32,448 nucleotides of DNA, from NCBI GenBank assembly GCA_028820495.1, contig JAPPIX010000180.1, positions 1 through 32,448 on the forward strand. Direction: 5' to 3'. Every line of letters begins with the position of its first letter. Positions within the stretch are counted from its first letter, which is position 1. A program made the translations under genes and the position numbers. The notes under the pieces were generated by a model. The model was not told the DNA's origin, searched no databases, and was given only the letters and a program-made list of their open reading frames with translations. The DNA comes from Gammaproteobacteria bacterium. GTDB taxonomy: Bacteria > Pseudomonadota > Gammaproteobacteria > Pseudomonadales > Azotimanducaceae. This document shows positions 25,638 through 32,448 of the stretch, piece after piece.

Positions 25638-26564
25638 TCAACGATCCTCGGCGTGCTGAAAGATCTTTGTCGCCGCGCCGATCATGGAGGCCATGTCCGC
25701 TAGGTTCGAGGGCAGGATCAAGGTGTTGCCGGCCTTGGCCAACTCGCCGAAACGCTCTAGGTAGTCTTCCGCGATGCGCAACTGCAGGGCTTTGTCGCCG
25801 CCTTCGGCGAGCAGCGCGTCGGCCACCTTGCGCAGGCCCTCGGCGGTCGCTTCGGCGATGCGCAGAATGGCGGCGGCTTCGCCCTCGGCTTCGTTGATCT
25901 GCTGCTGCTTGGCGGCTTCGGACTCAAGGATCACCCGCCGCTTCTCGCCCTCCGCCTGATTGATCTGCGCATCCCGCTCGCCTTCCGACTGCAGGATGAC
26001 GGCCCGCTTCTCGCGCTCCGCCCGCATCTGCTTCTCCATGGCCGAGAGCACGTCCTGGGGTGGATTGATGTTCTTGATCTCGTAGCGGAGCACCTTGACG
26101 CCCCAAGGCTCGGAGGCTTGGTCGAGTTCCTCCACAACGCTTTGATTGATGGAACTGCGCTCCTCGAAGGTCTTGTCGAGTTCGATCTTGCCGATCTCGC
26201 TTCTCAAGGTGGTTTGCGCCAGTTGCGAGATGGCGAAGGTGAAATCGCCGATGCCGTAGGAGGCCCGTTCGGGGTCCAGCACCTGCATGTACAGCACCCC
26301 GTCCACGCCCACCTGCACGTTGTCTCGGGTGATGCAGACCTGCTCAGGGATGTCCATGGCGTGTTCCTTGAGGCTGTGCTTGTACACCACCCGTTCGATG
26401 AAGGGGATGAGGATGTTGAAGCCGGGCTTCAGGGTGCGCGAGTAGCGGCCAAGGTTCTCGATGACATAGGCGTTTTGCTGCGGCACCACCACTGCGGTCT
26501 TGATGATGAGTATGATCGCCGCCACTGCGATGATGGCGGCCACGATGAAGCCCAGATCCAGCAT
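25638..26564 (-). CDS. Stomatin/SPFH (band 7) membrane protein, QmcA-like
   Basis: 308 residues with AGGAGG before the ATG. One N-terminal membrane helix (about 4-22) is followed by an SPFH domain starting V-P-Q-Q-N-A-Y-V-I-E-N-L-G-R-Y and including L-K-P-G-F-N-I-L-I-P-F. A long coiled coil rich in Glu, Ala and Gln follows (A-E-G-E-x-x-A-x-I-x-x-A-E-G-E type). Such proteins form large ring assemblies in the inner membrane and often work with NfeD and membrane proteases. It lies 9 bases after nfeD, confirming the usual pair. Confidence 0.93.
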   Translation of the reverse strand: MLDLGFIVAAIIAVAAIILIIKTAVVVPQQNAYVIENLGRYSRTLKPGFNILIPFIERVVYKHSLKEHAMDIPEQVCITRDNVQVGVDGVLYMQVLDPERASYGIGDFTFAISQLAQTTLRSEIGKIELDKTFEERSSINQSVVEELDQASEPWGVKVLRYEIKNINPPQDVLSAMEKQMRAEREKRAVILQSEGERDAQINQAEGEKRRVILESEAAKQQQINEAEGEAAAILRIAEATAEGLRKVADALLAEGGDKALQLRIAEDYLERFGELAKAGNTLILPSNLADMASMIGAATKIFQHAEDR

Positions 26565-26573
26565 GTTTGCCTC

Positions 26574-27023
26574 CTATGTGTCTTGAGCGATCGAGACAGC
26601 CTCAATCTTGAGCAGGGTGCCCTCGGTGGCGACCACTCTGGCCTGCTGGCCGCCCTCAATGGAAGTGGCGCCGACGTTCTCCGCGCTCCAGGTGGAGCCG
26701 CGCAGCTGCACTCGGCAACGCCCGCCGGGCGGCACGTCCTCCCCGAGGCTGACGGTGGCGCCAATCAAACTGTTGCCGAAGGCCAGCAAACCGCCTCGAA
26801 AGCGATCATAGAGCTTGCGCCGGAACAGCACCATGGACGCAATGGCCAGAATCGAAAACGCCAGCCACTGGCCCCAAATTGGCAGCTCCAATCCCACTAG
26901 GCCCGCAAGCCCGGTCAATATGGCGGCGACGCCCACGAAAATGAGGTAGTACGCAGCTTCGATGCCGAGCAGCTCGGCGGCCATGAGGCCGAATCCAATG
27001 ATCAGCCAACCCCACCAAGGCAT
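26574..27023 (-). CDS. NfeD family membrane protein
   Basis: 149 residues from ATG 27023, which has AGGAGG six bases upstream; the longer frame to 27143 lacks such a site. Three or so membrane helices (W-W-G-W-L-I-I-G-F-G ... A-A-Y-Y-L-I-F-V-G-V-A-A-I-L, then W-L-A-F-S-I-L-A-I-A) precede a small OB-fold-like C-terminal domain (S-L-I-G-A-T-V-S-L ... V-V-A-T-E-G-T-L-L-K-I-E). This is the short NfeD form, without the N-terminal protease, that partners stomatin-like proteins. It is 56 bases downstream of lpxH on the same strand. Confidence 0.9.
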   Translation of the reverse strand: MPWWGWLIIGFGLMAAELLGIEAAYYLIFVGVAAILTGLAGLVGLELPIWGQWLAFSILAIASMVLFRRKLYDRFRGGLLAFGNSLIGATVSLGEDVPPGGRCRVQLRGSTWSAENVGATSIEGGQQARVVATEGTLLKIEAVSIAQDT

Positions 27024-27079
27024 GTCGAACCTCCTGTTTCCATCGCCTGCTTTGTTCAGACCGCGAGCGGCCTGTTGTG

Positions 27080-27847
27080 TCAGTGTACGGCCATACGGCG
27101 TCGAGGAATAGGGCACCGGTAGGGCTGGTCCAAGGCAAAGCACTCCAAGCGAAAGCGTTGGCCGACTTGGCGCAGCAGCCAGCCGCAGCGCGCCCAGTCG
27201 CCGAGCACGTAGCGCAGCCCTCTGGCATGGCCGTGGATGGCCGGTCGGTGGGTGTGGCCGTGGATCAGCACCTGGCCACCCAAGTCTTCAAACAAGCGGT
27301 CAGCGGCGGCGGGATCGGCGTCCATGATGGCCATGGGCTTGGCTGTGTTGCTGGCCCGGCTGGCGCTGCGCAGACCGTTCGCCGCCGTCCGGCGCTCAAC
27401 CAGCGGCTTGGCCAGCATCTCCGCCTGCCAAGAGGCGGAGCGAAACAGCTTACGCATGGCCTGATAGGCCTCATCACCTGTGCAGAGGGCATCGCCATGA
27501 GCCAGGATAAGGCCGTCACTGGTGCGGAACGGATCCGGCAGCAGCCGTGCGCCCGTGCGCTGCACAAACCGCTCGCCAATCAGAAAGTCCCTATTGCCCG
27601 CCATCACCCCCACCGCGGCGCGCTGCGCCGCTCGCGCAAGCACAGCGCAGGCCCGCTTGGCCAGTGCGGAGTCGTCGTCGTCACCGATCCAGGCTTCGAA
27701 AAGGTCGCCGAGAATGAACACTTCCTCTGCCCAAGGCGCCTCCGACTCCAGGCATTCGGCAAATCGCGCGAAGCGCTGGTCCCGCGTGCTGTCCAGATGC
27801 AGATCGGATAGGAAGATCCGTTTCGGCCCGGTTTGGTCATCCGTCAT
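27080..27847 (-). CDS. lpxH: UDP-2,3-diacylglucosamine hydrolase LpxH
   Basis: 255 residues. A Mn-dependent calcineurin-like phosphoesterase that makes lipid X from UDP-2,3-diacylglucosamine in lipid A synthesis, at the inner face of the membrane. The metal motifs are complete: S-D-L-H-L (14-18), G-D-L-F-E-A-W, G-N-R-D, H-G-D, and H-G-H-T-H-R-P. It begins inside folD (11-base overlap), so the two are co-transcribed. Its presence implies a lipid-A-containing Gram-negative cell. Confidence 0.96.
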   Translation of the reverse strand: MTDDQTGPKRIFLSDLHLDSTRDQRFARFAECLESEAPWAEEVFILGDLFEAWIGDDDDSALAKRACAVLARAAQRAAVGVMAGNRDFLIGERFVQRTGARLLPDPFRTSDGLILAHGDALCTGDEAYQAMRKLFRSASWQAEMLAKPLVERRTAANGLRSASRASNTAKPMAIMDADPAAADRLFEDLGGQVLIHGHTHRPAIHGHARGLRYVLGDWARCGWLLRQVGQRFRLECFALDQPYRCPIPRRRMAVH

Positions 27848-28697
27848 CCAACACCTCTCCCGCCGCCTGCAGGGTGTTGAGCAGCAAGGCCACCCGCGTC
27901 ATGGGGCCGACGCCACCCGGCACCGGCGTGACCCAAGCCGCAACCTTGGCGGCGGCGTCGAAGTCCACGTCGCCGTGCAGCTTGCCCCGCTCATCCCGCG
28001 TGATGCCCACATCGATGACGACGGCACCGGGCTTGATCCAGTCCCCTTGGACCAAGCCCGGCTTGCCGACTGCTGAAATGAGGATGTCGGCTTGGCGCGC
28101 CGCAGCATCGGTGTCACGGGTGAACTTGTGGGTCATGGTGACGGTGCAGCCCGCTTGGAGCAGTTCCAGGCCCATGGGACGGCCGAGATGGTTGGAGGCG
28201 CCAATCACCGTGGCTTGGGCACCGTAGTAATCCACGCCGGTGCGGTCGAGCAGCAGCATCACGCCCATCGGGGTGCAGGAGCGCAGGGCTGGGCGGCGCA
28301 GCGCCAGACGGCCAATGTTGTGGGGATGGAAGCCGTCCACGTCCTTGGCAGGATCGATCTGATCAATGATGCGGTTCGTGTCGATGTGTTCCGGCAGCGG
28401 CAACTGCACGAGAAAACCGTGGATGTCGGGGTCGGCATTGAGCGCCAGAATCCGCGCTTCGAGCTCATCCTGGGTGACGGTGGCGTCGATGCGCTCCACC
28501 ACGGAGCGAAACCCGACTTGCCGGCAATCCCGCGCCTTGGCGTTGACATACACCTCGGAAGCAGCGTCGTCGCCGACCAGAACCACGGCCAGCCCGGGCG
28601 GCTTTAAGGCCTCGCTGACGCGCCGTTGCACGGCTTGCCGTATGTCGCGTCGATAGGCCGCAGCAATGGCCTTGCCGTCGAGTACCTGGGCTGTCAT
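27837..28697 (-). CDS. folD: Methylenetetrahydrofolate dehydrogenase / cyclohydrolase FolD
   Basis: 286 residues, the usual length. It interconverts methylene-, methenyl- and 10-formyl-tetrahydrofolate. Y50 and K54 (S-E-V-Y-V-N-A-K) fall at the same positions as in E. coli FolD. Q-L-P-L-P, D-V-D-G-F-H-P, C-T-P-M-G and P-V-P-G-G-V-G-P-M-T are present. The NADP-binding loop reads G-A-S-N-H-L-G-R-P where G-R-S-x-x-V-G-x-P is usual, which may shift cofactor preference. ATG 28697 has GGAG upstream; the frame remains open to 28853, into the IS element. Its upstream region is cut by the IS 63 bases away. Confidence 0.95.
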   Translation of the reverse strand: MTAQVLDGKAIAAAYRRDIRQAVQRRVSEALKPPGLAVVLVGDDAASEVYVNAKARDCRQVGFRSVVERIDATVTQDELEARILALNADPDIHGFLVQLPLPEHIDTNRIIDQIDPAKDVDGFHPHNIGRLALRRPALRSCTPMGVMLLLDRTGVDYYGAQATVIGASNHLGRPMGLELLQAGCTVTMTHKFTRDTDAAARQADILISAVGKPGLVQGDWIKPGAVVIDVGITRDERGKLHGDVDFDAAAKVAAWVTPVPGGVGPMTRVALLLNTLQAAGEVLDDG

Positions 28698-28754
28698 TAA
28701 AGCTCCGCAACCAATCGCGCCGCACCGCAGTTTACAACGAGTAGGCCGCAACTC

Positions 28755-28760
28755 CGCCGG
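28755..28760. repeat. Target-site duplication, left copy (CGCCGG)
   Basis: CGCCGG at 28755-28760 is repeated at 30435-30440, directly flanking the insertion sequence. The true duplication may be 4-6 bases, as some identity can be due to chance. Confidence 0.6.
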
Positions 28761-30434
28761 CCCTTGATCCCCGGTTAAGGCATTCCAGTCGCCACTGAAG
28801 CCCTCATTGGGGGCGGCTGGGTGCCGGAGCGGGCCGGAGTGGGACGCGAACACGGCGGGAAGCGGGATGAACGGCCACGGCGCATGTATGGATGGACAGC
28901 TTTCGGGCGTTCGGCGCGTGCGCGGCGGTCGGGCGGCTCCGCCACGGCGTCGAACGGGCGTTCAGGCAGGAGGGGCCGGGGGAGTCGGCCGGGGCCTAGC
29001 CGCCCTCAAGCTGCAGGCTGGCGAAGAACAGCCAGTCGCGCCGGAAGCAGCACGAAGCGAACAGCAGGCTGCGCCGCCGCCCGCTGGCCACCAGCCGCGC
29101 GACGGTGCGCATGAGGTGGCGCACCAGCGGCCGGATGCCGTGCCGCCGGGCGGCCTTGGGCAGCAGCCCGTACTGGACCGCGCGCAGGAGCAGGTGCGCC
29201 ATCCGCCCGTAGGCGTGGAACGCCTGGTTGGCCCGGTAGCCCCGGCACGGCGGATGGTGCAGGTCCAGGTCCACGAGTGGGCCCTTGAAGGCGTTCTCGT
29301 GCCCCTGCTTGCTGCGGTGGCGGCGCACCACCTCGGCCAGCGGCAGGTCGTCGCGGCTGGCCAGGATCACCGACAGCCGGGGGAACAGCTCGCCCTGCCG
29401 CTCGACCGTCCCGCGCACCACGACGTAGCTCTGCTCGTCCCGCCAGCGCGCCGGGCGGTGGCGCACCCAGGTCGCCGACTCGCCCATGCCGATGTCCGTC
29501 CAGCCGTGCTCCGGCAGGTCCTCCACCACGTCCAGCACCGGGCGGCACTTGTTCGCGTCGGTCACGCTCACCGAGTAGTCCCAGCCCCGGTCCGACACGT
29601 ACTCCACGAACGCCCCCCGGTAGTGGGCGCTGTCGCAGTGCACCCAAACCGGCGTCCCCGGCGGCGGCAGCGGCGCCAGGTCGCGCTTCATCTGGCCCTT
29701 CCAGCCGCACGTCACGTCGCCGCCCGGGCGCAGCCGCCCGCTCACCCACAGGCCGCCCACGAAGATGCCGTGCAGCCAGTAGCCGCGCTCGCCCGTGTAA
29801 AGCCGCGCCGCGTGCTCGAACAGCCGCCCGTCAACCTCGATCCCCGTGCCGTCCACGAACACCGGCACGTAGCCGCGCTCCGACACCTCGTGTTCCACCA
29901 CCGCCGGCGCCAGCGCCGCCGTCAGGTGCCGCAACACCCCCTCCAGGCGCTCAACGTCCCACTTCGTCAGCCGCCGCAGGAATTCCCCAAGCCGACGGCT
30001 CGACGGCGCCTCGCGCAGCCCCAGAAGCTCCCGCTGGACCGCGTCGCCGCGCAGCGCGTCCACGTCCGACAGCGCGCCCCCGCCCGACGCCAGCGACGCG
30101 ACCAGGCTCCACTGCGTCTCCGCGTCCGAAGCGCCGCGCGCCCGGCGCTTCACCGAAACCGCCTCCGCCAGCAGCGGCAGCAGCCCCAGCCGCTTCGCCG
30201 CCTCCGCCAGGAACACGGCCCCGCCCGTGCCCGTCAGGCGGTCGTCCGTGAATCCAATCTCGACTTTGCCGGGCCGGGGAATTACGCTGTCCATGCGACG
30301 CACCTGCAGGGTGATTTGGCGTCAGCCGGCATTGTACCGGTCAACTCCCCCGCAGCGTGCGTCGTTTCAACAACTTGCGGCACCCGAAGCGCCCCAAGTT
30401 GGCACGCTGGCTGATGCTTATCCGGGGATCAGGG
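28761..30434. mobile_element. Complete IS1380-family insertion sequence (1674 bp)
   Basis: The left end CCCTTGATCCCCGGTTAAG matches the reverse complement of the right end, CCCTGATCCCCGGATAAG, with one indel and one mismatch. These inverted repeats enclose a single transposase gene on the minus strand, and CGCCGG flanks both ends. Length, gene layout and the DDE transposase fit the IS1380 family. The ends were assigned by eye; the left end could be off by one or two bases. About 235 bases between the left end and the transposase stop are non-coding. Confidence 0.82.
28996..30294 (-). CDS. IS1380-family DDE transposase
   Basis: 432 residues from ATG 30294, which has CAGGTG six bases upstream (GTG 30303 is an alternative). 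The N-terminus F-T-D-D-R-L-T-G-x-G-G and L-x-G-D-x-x-x-x-x-E-L are typical. Probable catalytic residues are D148 (F-V-D-G-T), D221 (H-C-D-S-A-H-Y) and E333 (S-K-Q-G-H-E-N-A-F-K), followed by D-L-D-L-H-H-P-P. No internal stop or frameshift is seen, so the element may still be active. It is oriented towards folD. Confidence 0.92.
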   Translation of the reverse strand: MDSVIPRPGKVEIGFTDDRLTGTGGAVFLAEAAKRLGLLPLLAEAVSVKRRARGASDAETQWSLVASLASGGGALSDVDALRGDAVQRELLGLREAPSSRRLGEFLRRLTKWDVERLEGVLRHLTAALAPAVVEHEVSERGYVPVFVDGTGIEVDGRLFEHAARLYTGERGYWLHGIFVGGLWVSGRLRPGGDVTCGWKGQMKRDLAPLPPPGTPVWVHCDSAHYRGAFVEYVSDRGWDYSVSVTDANKCRPVLDVVEDLPEHGWTDIGMGESATWVRHRPARWRDEQSYVVVRGTVERQGELFPRLSVILASRDDLPLAEVVRRHRSKQGHENAFKGPLVDLDLHHPPCRGYRANQAFHAYGRMAHLLLRAVQYGLLPKAARRHGIRPLVRHLMRTVARLVASGRRRSLLFASCCFRRDWLFFASLQLEGG

Positions 30435-30440
30435 CGCCGG
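30435..30440. repeat. Target-site duplication, right copy (CGCCGG)
   Basis: Right partner of the CGCCGG at 28755-28760, immediately outside the right inverted repeat of the IS. Confidence 0.6.
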
Positions 30441-30448
30441 CAAGCGGC

Positions 30449-30477
30449 TACTGTGAGCCGGGATCAACCCTTATAAT
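30449..30477 (+). promoter_or_regulatory. Probable gap promoter
   Basis: TATAAT at 30472-30477 is a perfect -10 box, 47 bases before the gap start codon. The -35 position (30449-30454, TACTGT) is weak and lies only 14 bases outside the IS end. The insertion therefore spared the core promoter but removed whatever native sequence lay further upstream. Confidence 0.6.
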
Positions 30478-30524
30478 CGCCGCTTTCTCCATCCCCCAAC
30501 TACCATCCCGGGAGAAGCAAGCCC

Positions 30525-31994
30525 ATGGCGCTACCGAACCTCGAAGACTATTTCCCCGATTGGAAGGAGCGCGAGGCTTTGGCCGAAGCCATGATTCCCA
30601 TCATCGGCAAGCTCTACCGCAAGAACGTGGTCGCCTATTGCTACGGACGGGCGCTTTACAACCAAAGCGTCATCCAGATCATGAAGACCCATCGCTACGT
30701 AAGGCAGGTGGCGCACAACGAGTTGTCGGAATTCGAGAGCTATCCCATCCTGAAGGTCCTGTCGGAGCTCGACCTTGGGCCTTCCCACATCGACGTGGGT
30801 AAGTTGACCACCCGCTTCATGGAGGCCACGGATGGCAACTCCGTCGATCCCTTGGAATTCGTCAAAGACGCCTGCGCCGAGGTGATCGGCCGGCATGTGC
30901 CGCCGCTGGAACAGCCCCAGGACATTGTGCTGTACGGCTTCGGCCGCATCGGCCGCCTGCTCGCTCGCCTGCTCATCGAAAAGACCGGTGGCGGCCACCA
31001 GCTACGGCTCAAGGCCATCGTGGTGCGCAAGGCCAGCAATGGCGACCTGATGAAGCGGGCGGCGCTGCTGCGCCGGGATTCGGTCCACGGCGCCTTTCTG
31101 GGCACGCTGCGCGTGGATGAGGAAAATAGCTGCCTAGTTGCCAACGGCAACGTGATTCGGGTCATCTACGCCGATCAGCCCGATGCGATCGACTACCGGC
31201 AGTACGGCATCGACAACGCCATCGTGATTGACAACACCGGCGCTTGGCGGGACGAGGCGGGCTTAAGCCGCCACCTGCAATGCCCCGGCGCCGCCAAAGT
31301 GATTCTGACCGCACCGGCCAAGGGAAGCCTGAAGAACATCGTTTCCGGGGTCAATTCGAAGTGCGTCCTGCCCACCGACGCCATCCTCGGCGCCGCCTCC
31401 TGCACCACCAATGCCATCGTGCCGGTGATGAAAGCCGTCAACGACCGCTACCGGCTGCAGCATGGCCACATGGAGACGGTGCATGCCTACACCAACGACC
31501 AGAACCTGATTGACAACTATCACAAGAAGAACCGGCGGGGCCGGGGCGCGCCGCTGAACATGGTGATCACCGAAACCGGCGCATCCACCGCCGTGACCGA
31601 ACTGCTGCCGGAACTCAAGGGCAAGCTCACGGGCAACGCGATCCGGGTGCCGACGCCGAACGTCTCCTTGGCGATATTGAACCTCACCTTGTCCGAGGAT
31701 GTTGACGTTGAGGGCTTCAACGACTTTCTGCGCAACGCCGCCCTGCACTCCGACCTGCAGCGCCAGATCGACTACACCGAGGCGCCGGACGTGGTGTCGT
31801 CGGACTTCGTCGGCAATCGGCACGCCTGCATCGTCGATGGGGGAGCAACCTTGGCCAAGGACAACCGGGTGGTGCTCTACGTTTGGTACGACAACGAGTT
31901 TGGCTATGCCTGCCAGGTGGTGCGAGTCGTGCAGAAGTGGGCCGGCATCTCCTATCCGCTCATTCCCCGCGACGTGGAAGAGCAGGGGTTCTGA
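30525..31994 (+). CDS. gap: Glyceraldehyde-3-phosphate dehydrogenase, long form with N-terminal extension
   Basis: 489 residues, about 150 more than ordinary GAPDH. A helical N-terminal extension (about 1-130) precedes the NAD-binding G-F-G-R-I-G-R (about 138-144). The catalytic Cys293 lies in A-A-S-C-T-T-N-A, followed by H-A-Y-T-N-D-Q-N, an R-R-G-R-G-A-P-L-N-M loop, P-T-P-N-V-S and W-Y-D-N-E-F-G-Y. This long GAPDH group occurs in gammaproteobacteria beside, or instead of, the standard enzyme; the extension's job is not known to me. ATG 30525 has GGGAG upstream. It is divergent from folD with the IS between them. Confidence 0.95.
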   Translation: MALPNLEDYFPDWKEREALAEAMIPIIGKLYRKNVVAYCYGRALYNQSVIQIMKTHRYVRQVAHNELSEFESYPILKVLSELDLGPSHIDVGKLTTRFMEATDGNSVDPLEFVKDACAEVIGRHVPPLEQPQDIVLYGFGRIGRLLARLLIEKTGGGHQLRLKAIVVRKASNGDLMKRAALLRRDSVHGAFLGTLRVDEENSCLVANGNVIRVIYADQPDAIDYRQYGIDNAIVIDNTGAWRDEAGLSRHLQCPGAAKVILTAPAKGSLKNIVSGVNSKCVLPTDAILGAASCTTNAIVPVMKAVNDRYRLQHGHMETVHAYTNDQNLIDNYHKKNRRGRGAPLNMVITETGASTAVTELLPELKGKLTGNAIRVPTPNVSLAILNLTLSEDVDVEGFNDFLRNAALHSDLQRQIDYTEAPDVVSSDFVGNRHACIVDGGATLAKDNRVVLYVWYDNEFGYACQVVRVVQKWAGISYPLIPRDVEEQGF

Positions 31995-32030
31995 GCCCGC
32001 CGCACAAACGACGACGCTTGAGGCCCAAGT

Positions 32031-32448
32031 TCAGCGGGGCGCTTTGCCCACCTCGGCCGCAGCCTGCCGCTCCCGTGCCCAACGCTGGGTGTAAGACCAT
32101 AGCGTGCGCATGGAGATGCCGTGCTGGCGGTGCGCCCGCAGGTATTGATCAGGCTCCAGCGGCCGTCGGGGGTTGTCGCTCAGGGAGTCGCTCAAGGCTC
32201 GCCACAGTCCATGCTCCGTTGCCTCGTCCAGCGACCGCGGTCTTCCGGCACCCGTGGTCACGCCGAGCAAGCGCCTTGTGCGGCTGTAGTCCCGTTCCTG
32301 CATGCCGAACAGCGCCTGCATCATCAGCCTTGGCGCGTCGGCCTCGATGAGCGCCAGCCGCAGCTCCTGGTAGCGCCACGCCGAGGTCAGACGGCTCTTC
32401 AGGACCCGGAACCTTTGCGGGTCGAACCGAACCTCAAAGCAGTGCATG
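32031..32448 (-). CDS. DUF2857-like protein, 5' end at or beyond the window edge
   Basis: 138 residues visible from an ATG at 32447, which may be internal because the window ends there. The middle has Q-A-L-F-G-M-x-E-R-D-Y-x-R-T-R-R-L-L-G-V-T-x-x-A-G-R-P-R-S and a later T-L-W-S-Y-T-Q-R-W-A-R-E, a layout I associate with DUF2857 proteins of integrative and conjugative elements. The identification rests on motif memory only. It converges on gap with 36 bases between stops. If right, an integrative element may continue to the right of this window. Confidence 0.5.
   Translation of the reverse strand, partial: MHCFEVRFDPQRFRVLKSRLTSAWRYQELRLALIEADAPRLMMQALFGMQERDYSRTRRLLGVTTGAGRPRSLDEATEHGLWRALSDSLSDNPRRPLEPDQYLRAHRQHGISMRTLWSYTQRWARERQAAAEVGKAPR

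Noticed and set aside
28807..30414. 535-codon plus-strand frame opposite the IS transposase
   Set aside because: Shadow of a GC-rich gene: Pro/Arg/His-rich, no domain, while the minus strand has complete DDE transposase motifs.
1..32448. CRISPR arrays, tRNA and rRNA genes
   Set aside because: No regularly spaced short repeats with unique spacers and no cloverleaf or rRNA sequence was noticed by eye; the only tandem repeats are coding LRR units.

Overview
The window is GC-rich chromosomal DNA of a gammaproteobacterium. The run truA-trpF-trpB-trpA-folC-dedD-cvpA-purF is the classical gammaproteobacterial block. DUF1289, MiaE, LpxH, FolD and a long-form GAPDH nearby fit the same placement. The species cannot be named from the sequence. 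The eukaryote-like secreted proteins at the left end would suit a host-associated or surface-living bacterium, but that is inference.

Left part (1-12399): an unusual same-strand cassette of large exported proteins. In order: the 3' end of a Cys-rich EGF-like/Ig-like protein; an LRR lipoprotein with an HExxH motif after its LRRs; a second Cys-rich protein sharing an almost identical 109-bp block with the first, with a disturbed 5' end; a 1707-residue secreted metzincin that carries its LRRs after the protease; and a DsbA-like thioredoxin fused to a DotH/IcmK-like domain, coupled to the metzincin gene by an ATGA overlap. My reading is a secreted, disulfide-rich protein and protease system with its own oxidoreductase, diversified by duplication and recombination. 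This is the best candidate for an undescribed system here.

Centre (12429-20432): a compact housekeeping operon of mostly overlapping genes for tRNA pseudouridylation (truA), tryptophan (trpF, trpB, trpA), folate (folC), cell division or envelope (dedD, cvpA) and purine synthesis (purF), followed by DUF1289. accD, often found between trpA and folC, is absent from that position. cvpA has no ATG, GTG or TTG start at the expected place and appears to start at ATT, just after a 23-codon small ORF. The truA-trpF gap holds two clear dyads.

Accessory stretch (20433-25600): a HicA/HicB toxin-antitoxin pair and miaE, then two apparently frameshifted genes, an Rpn-family (PD-(D/E)XK) nuclease and a uracil-DNA-glycosylase-like protein. 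An imperfect 42-bp direct repeat lies upstream of two of the minus-strand genes.

Right part (25638-32448): minus-strand nfeD with a stomatin/SPFH gene and folD with lpxH; a complete IS1380-family insertion sequence (28761-30434, with terminal inverted repeats and a target duplication) between folD and gap; the long-form gap gene with a good -10 box; and at the edge a DUF2857-like gene of a type I associate with integrative elements.
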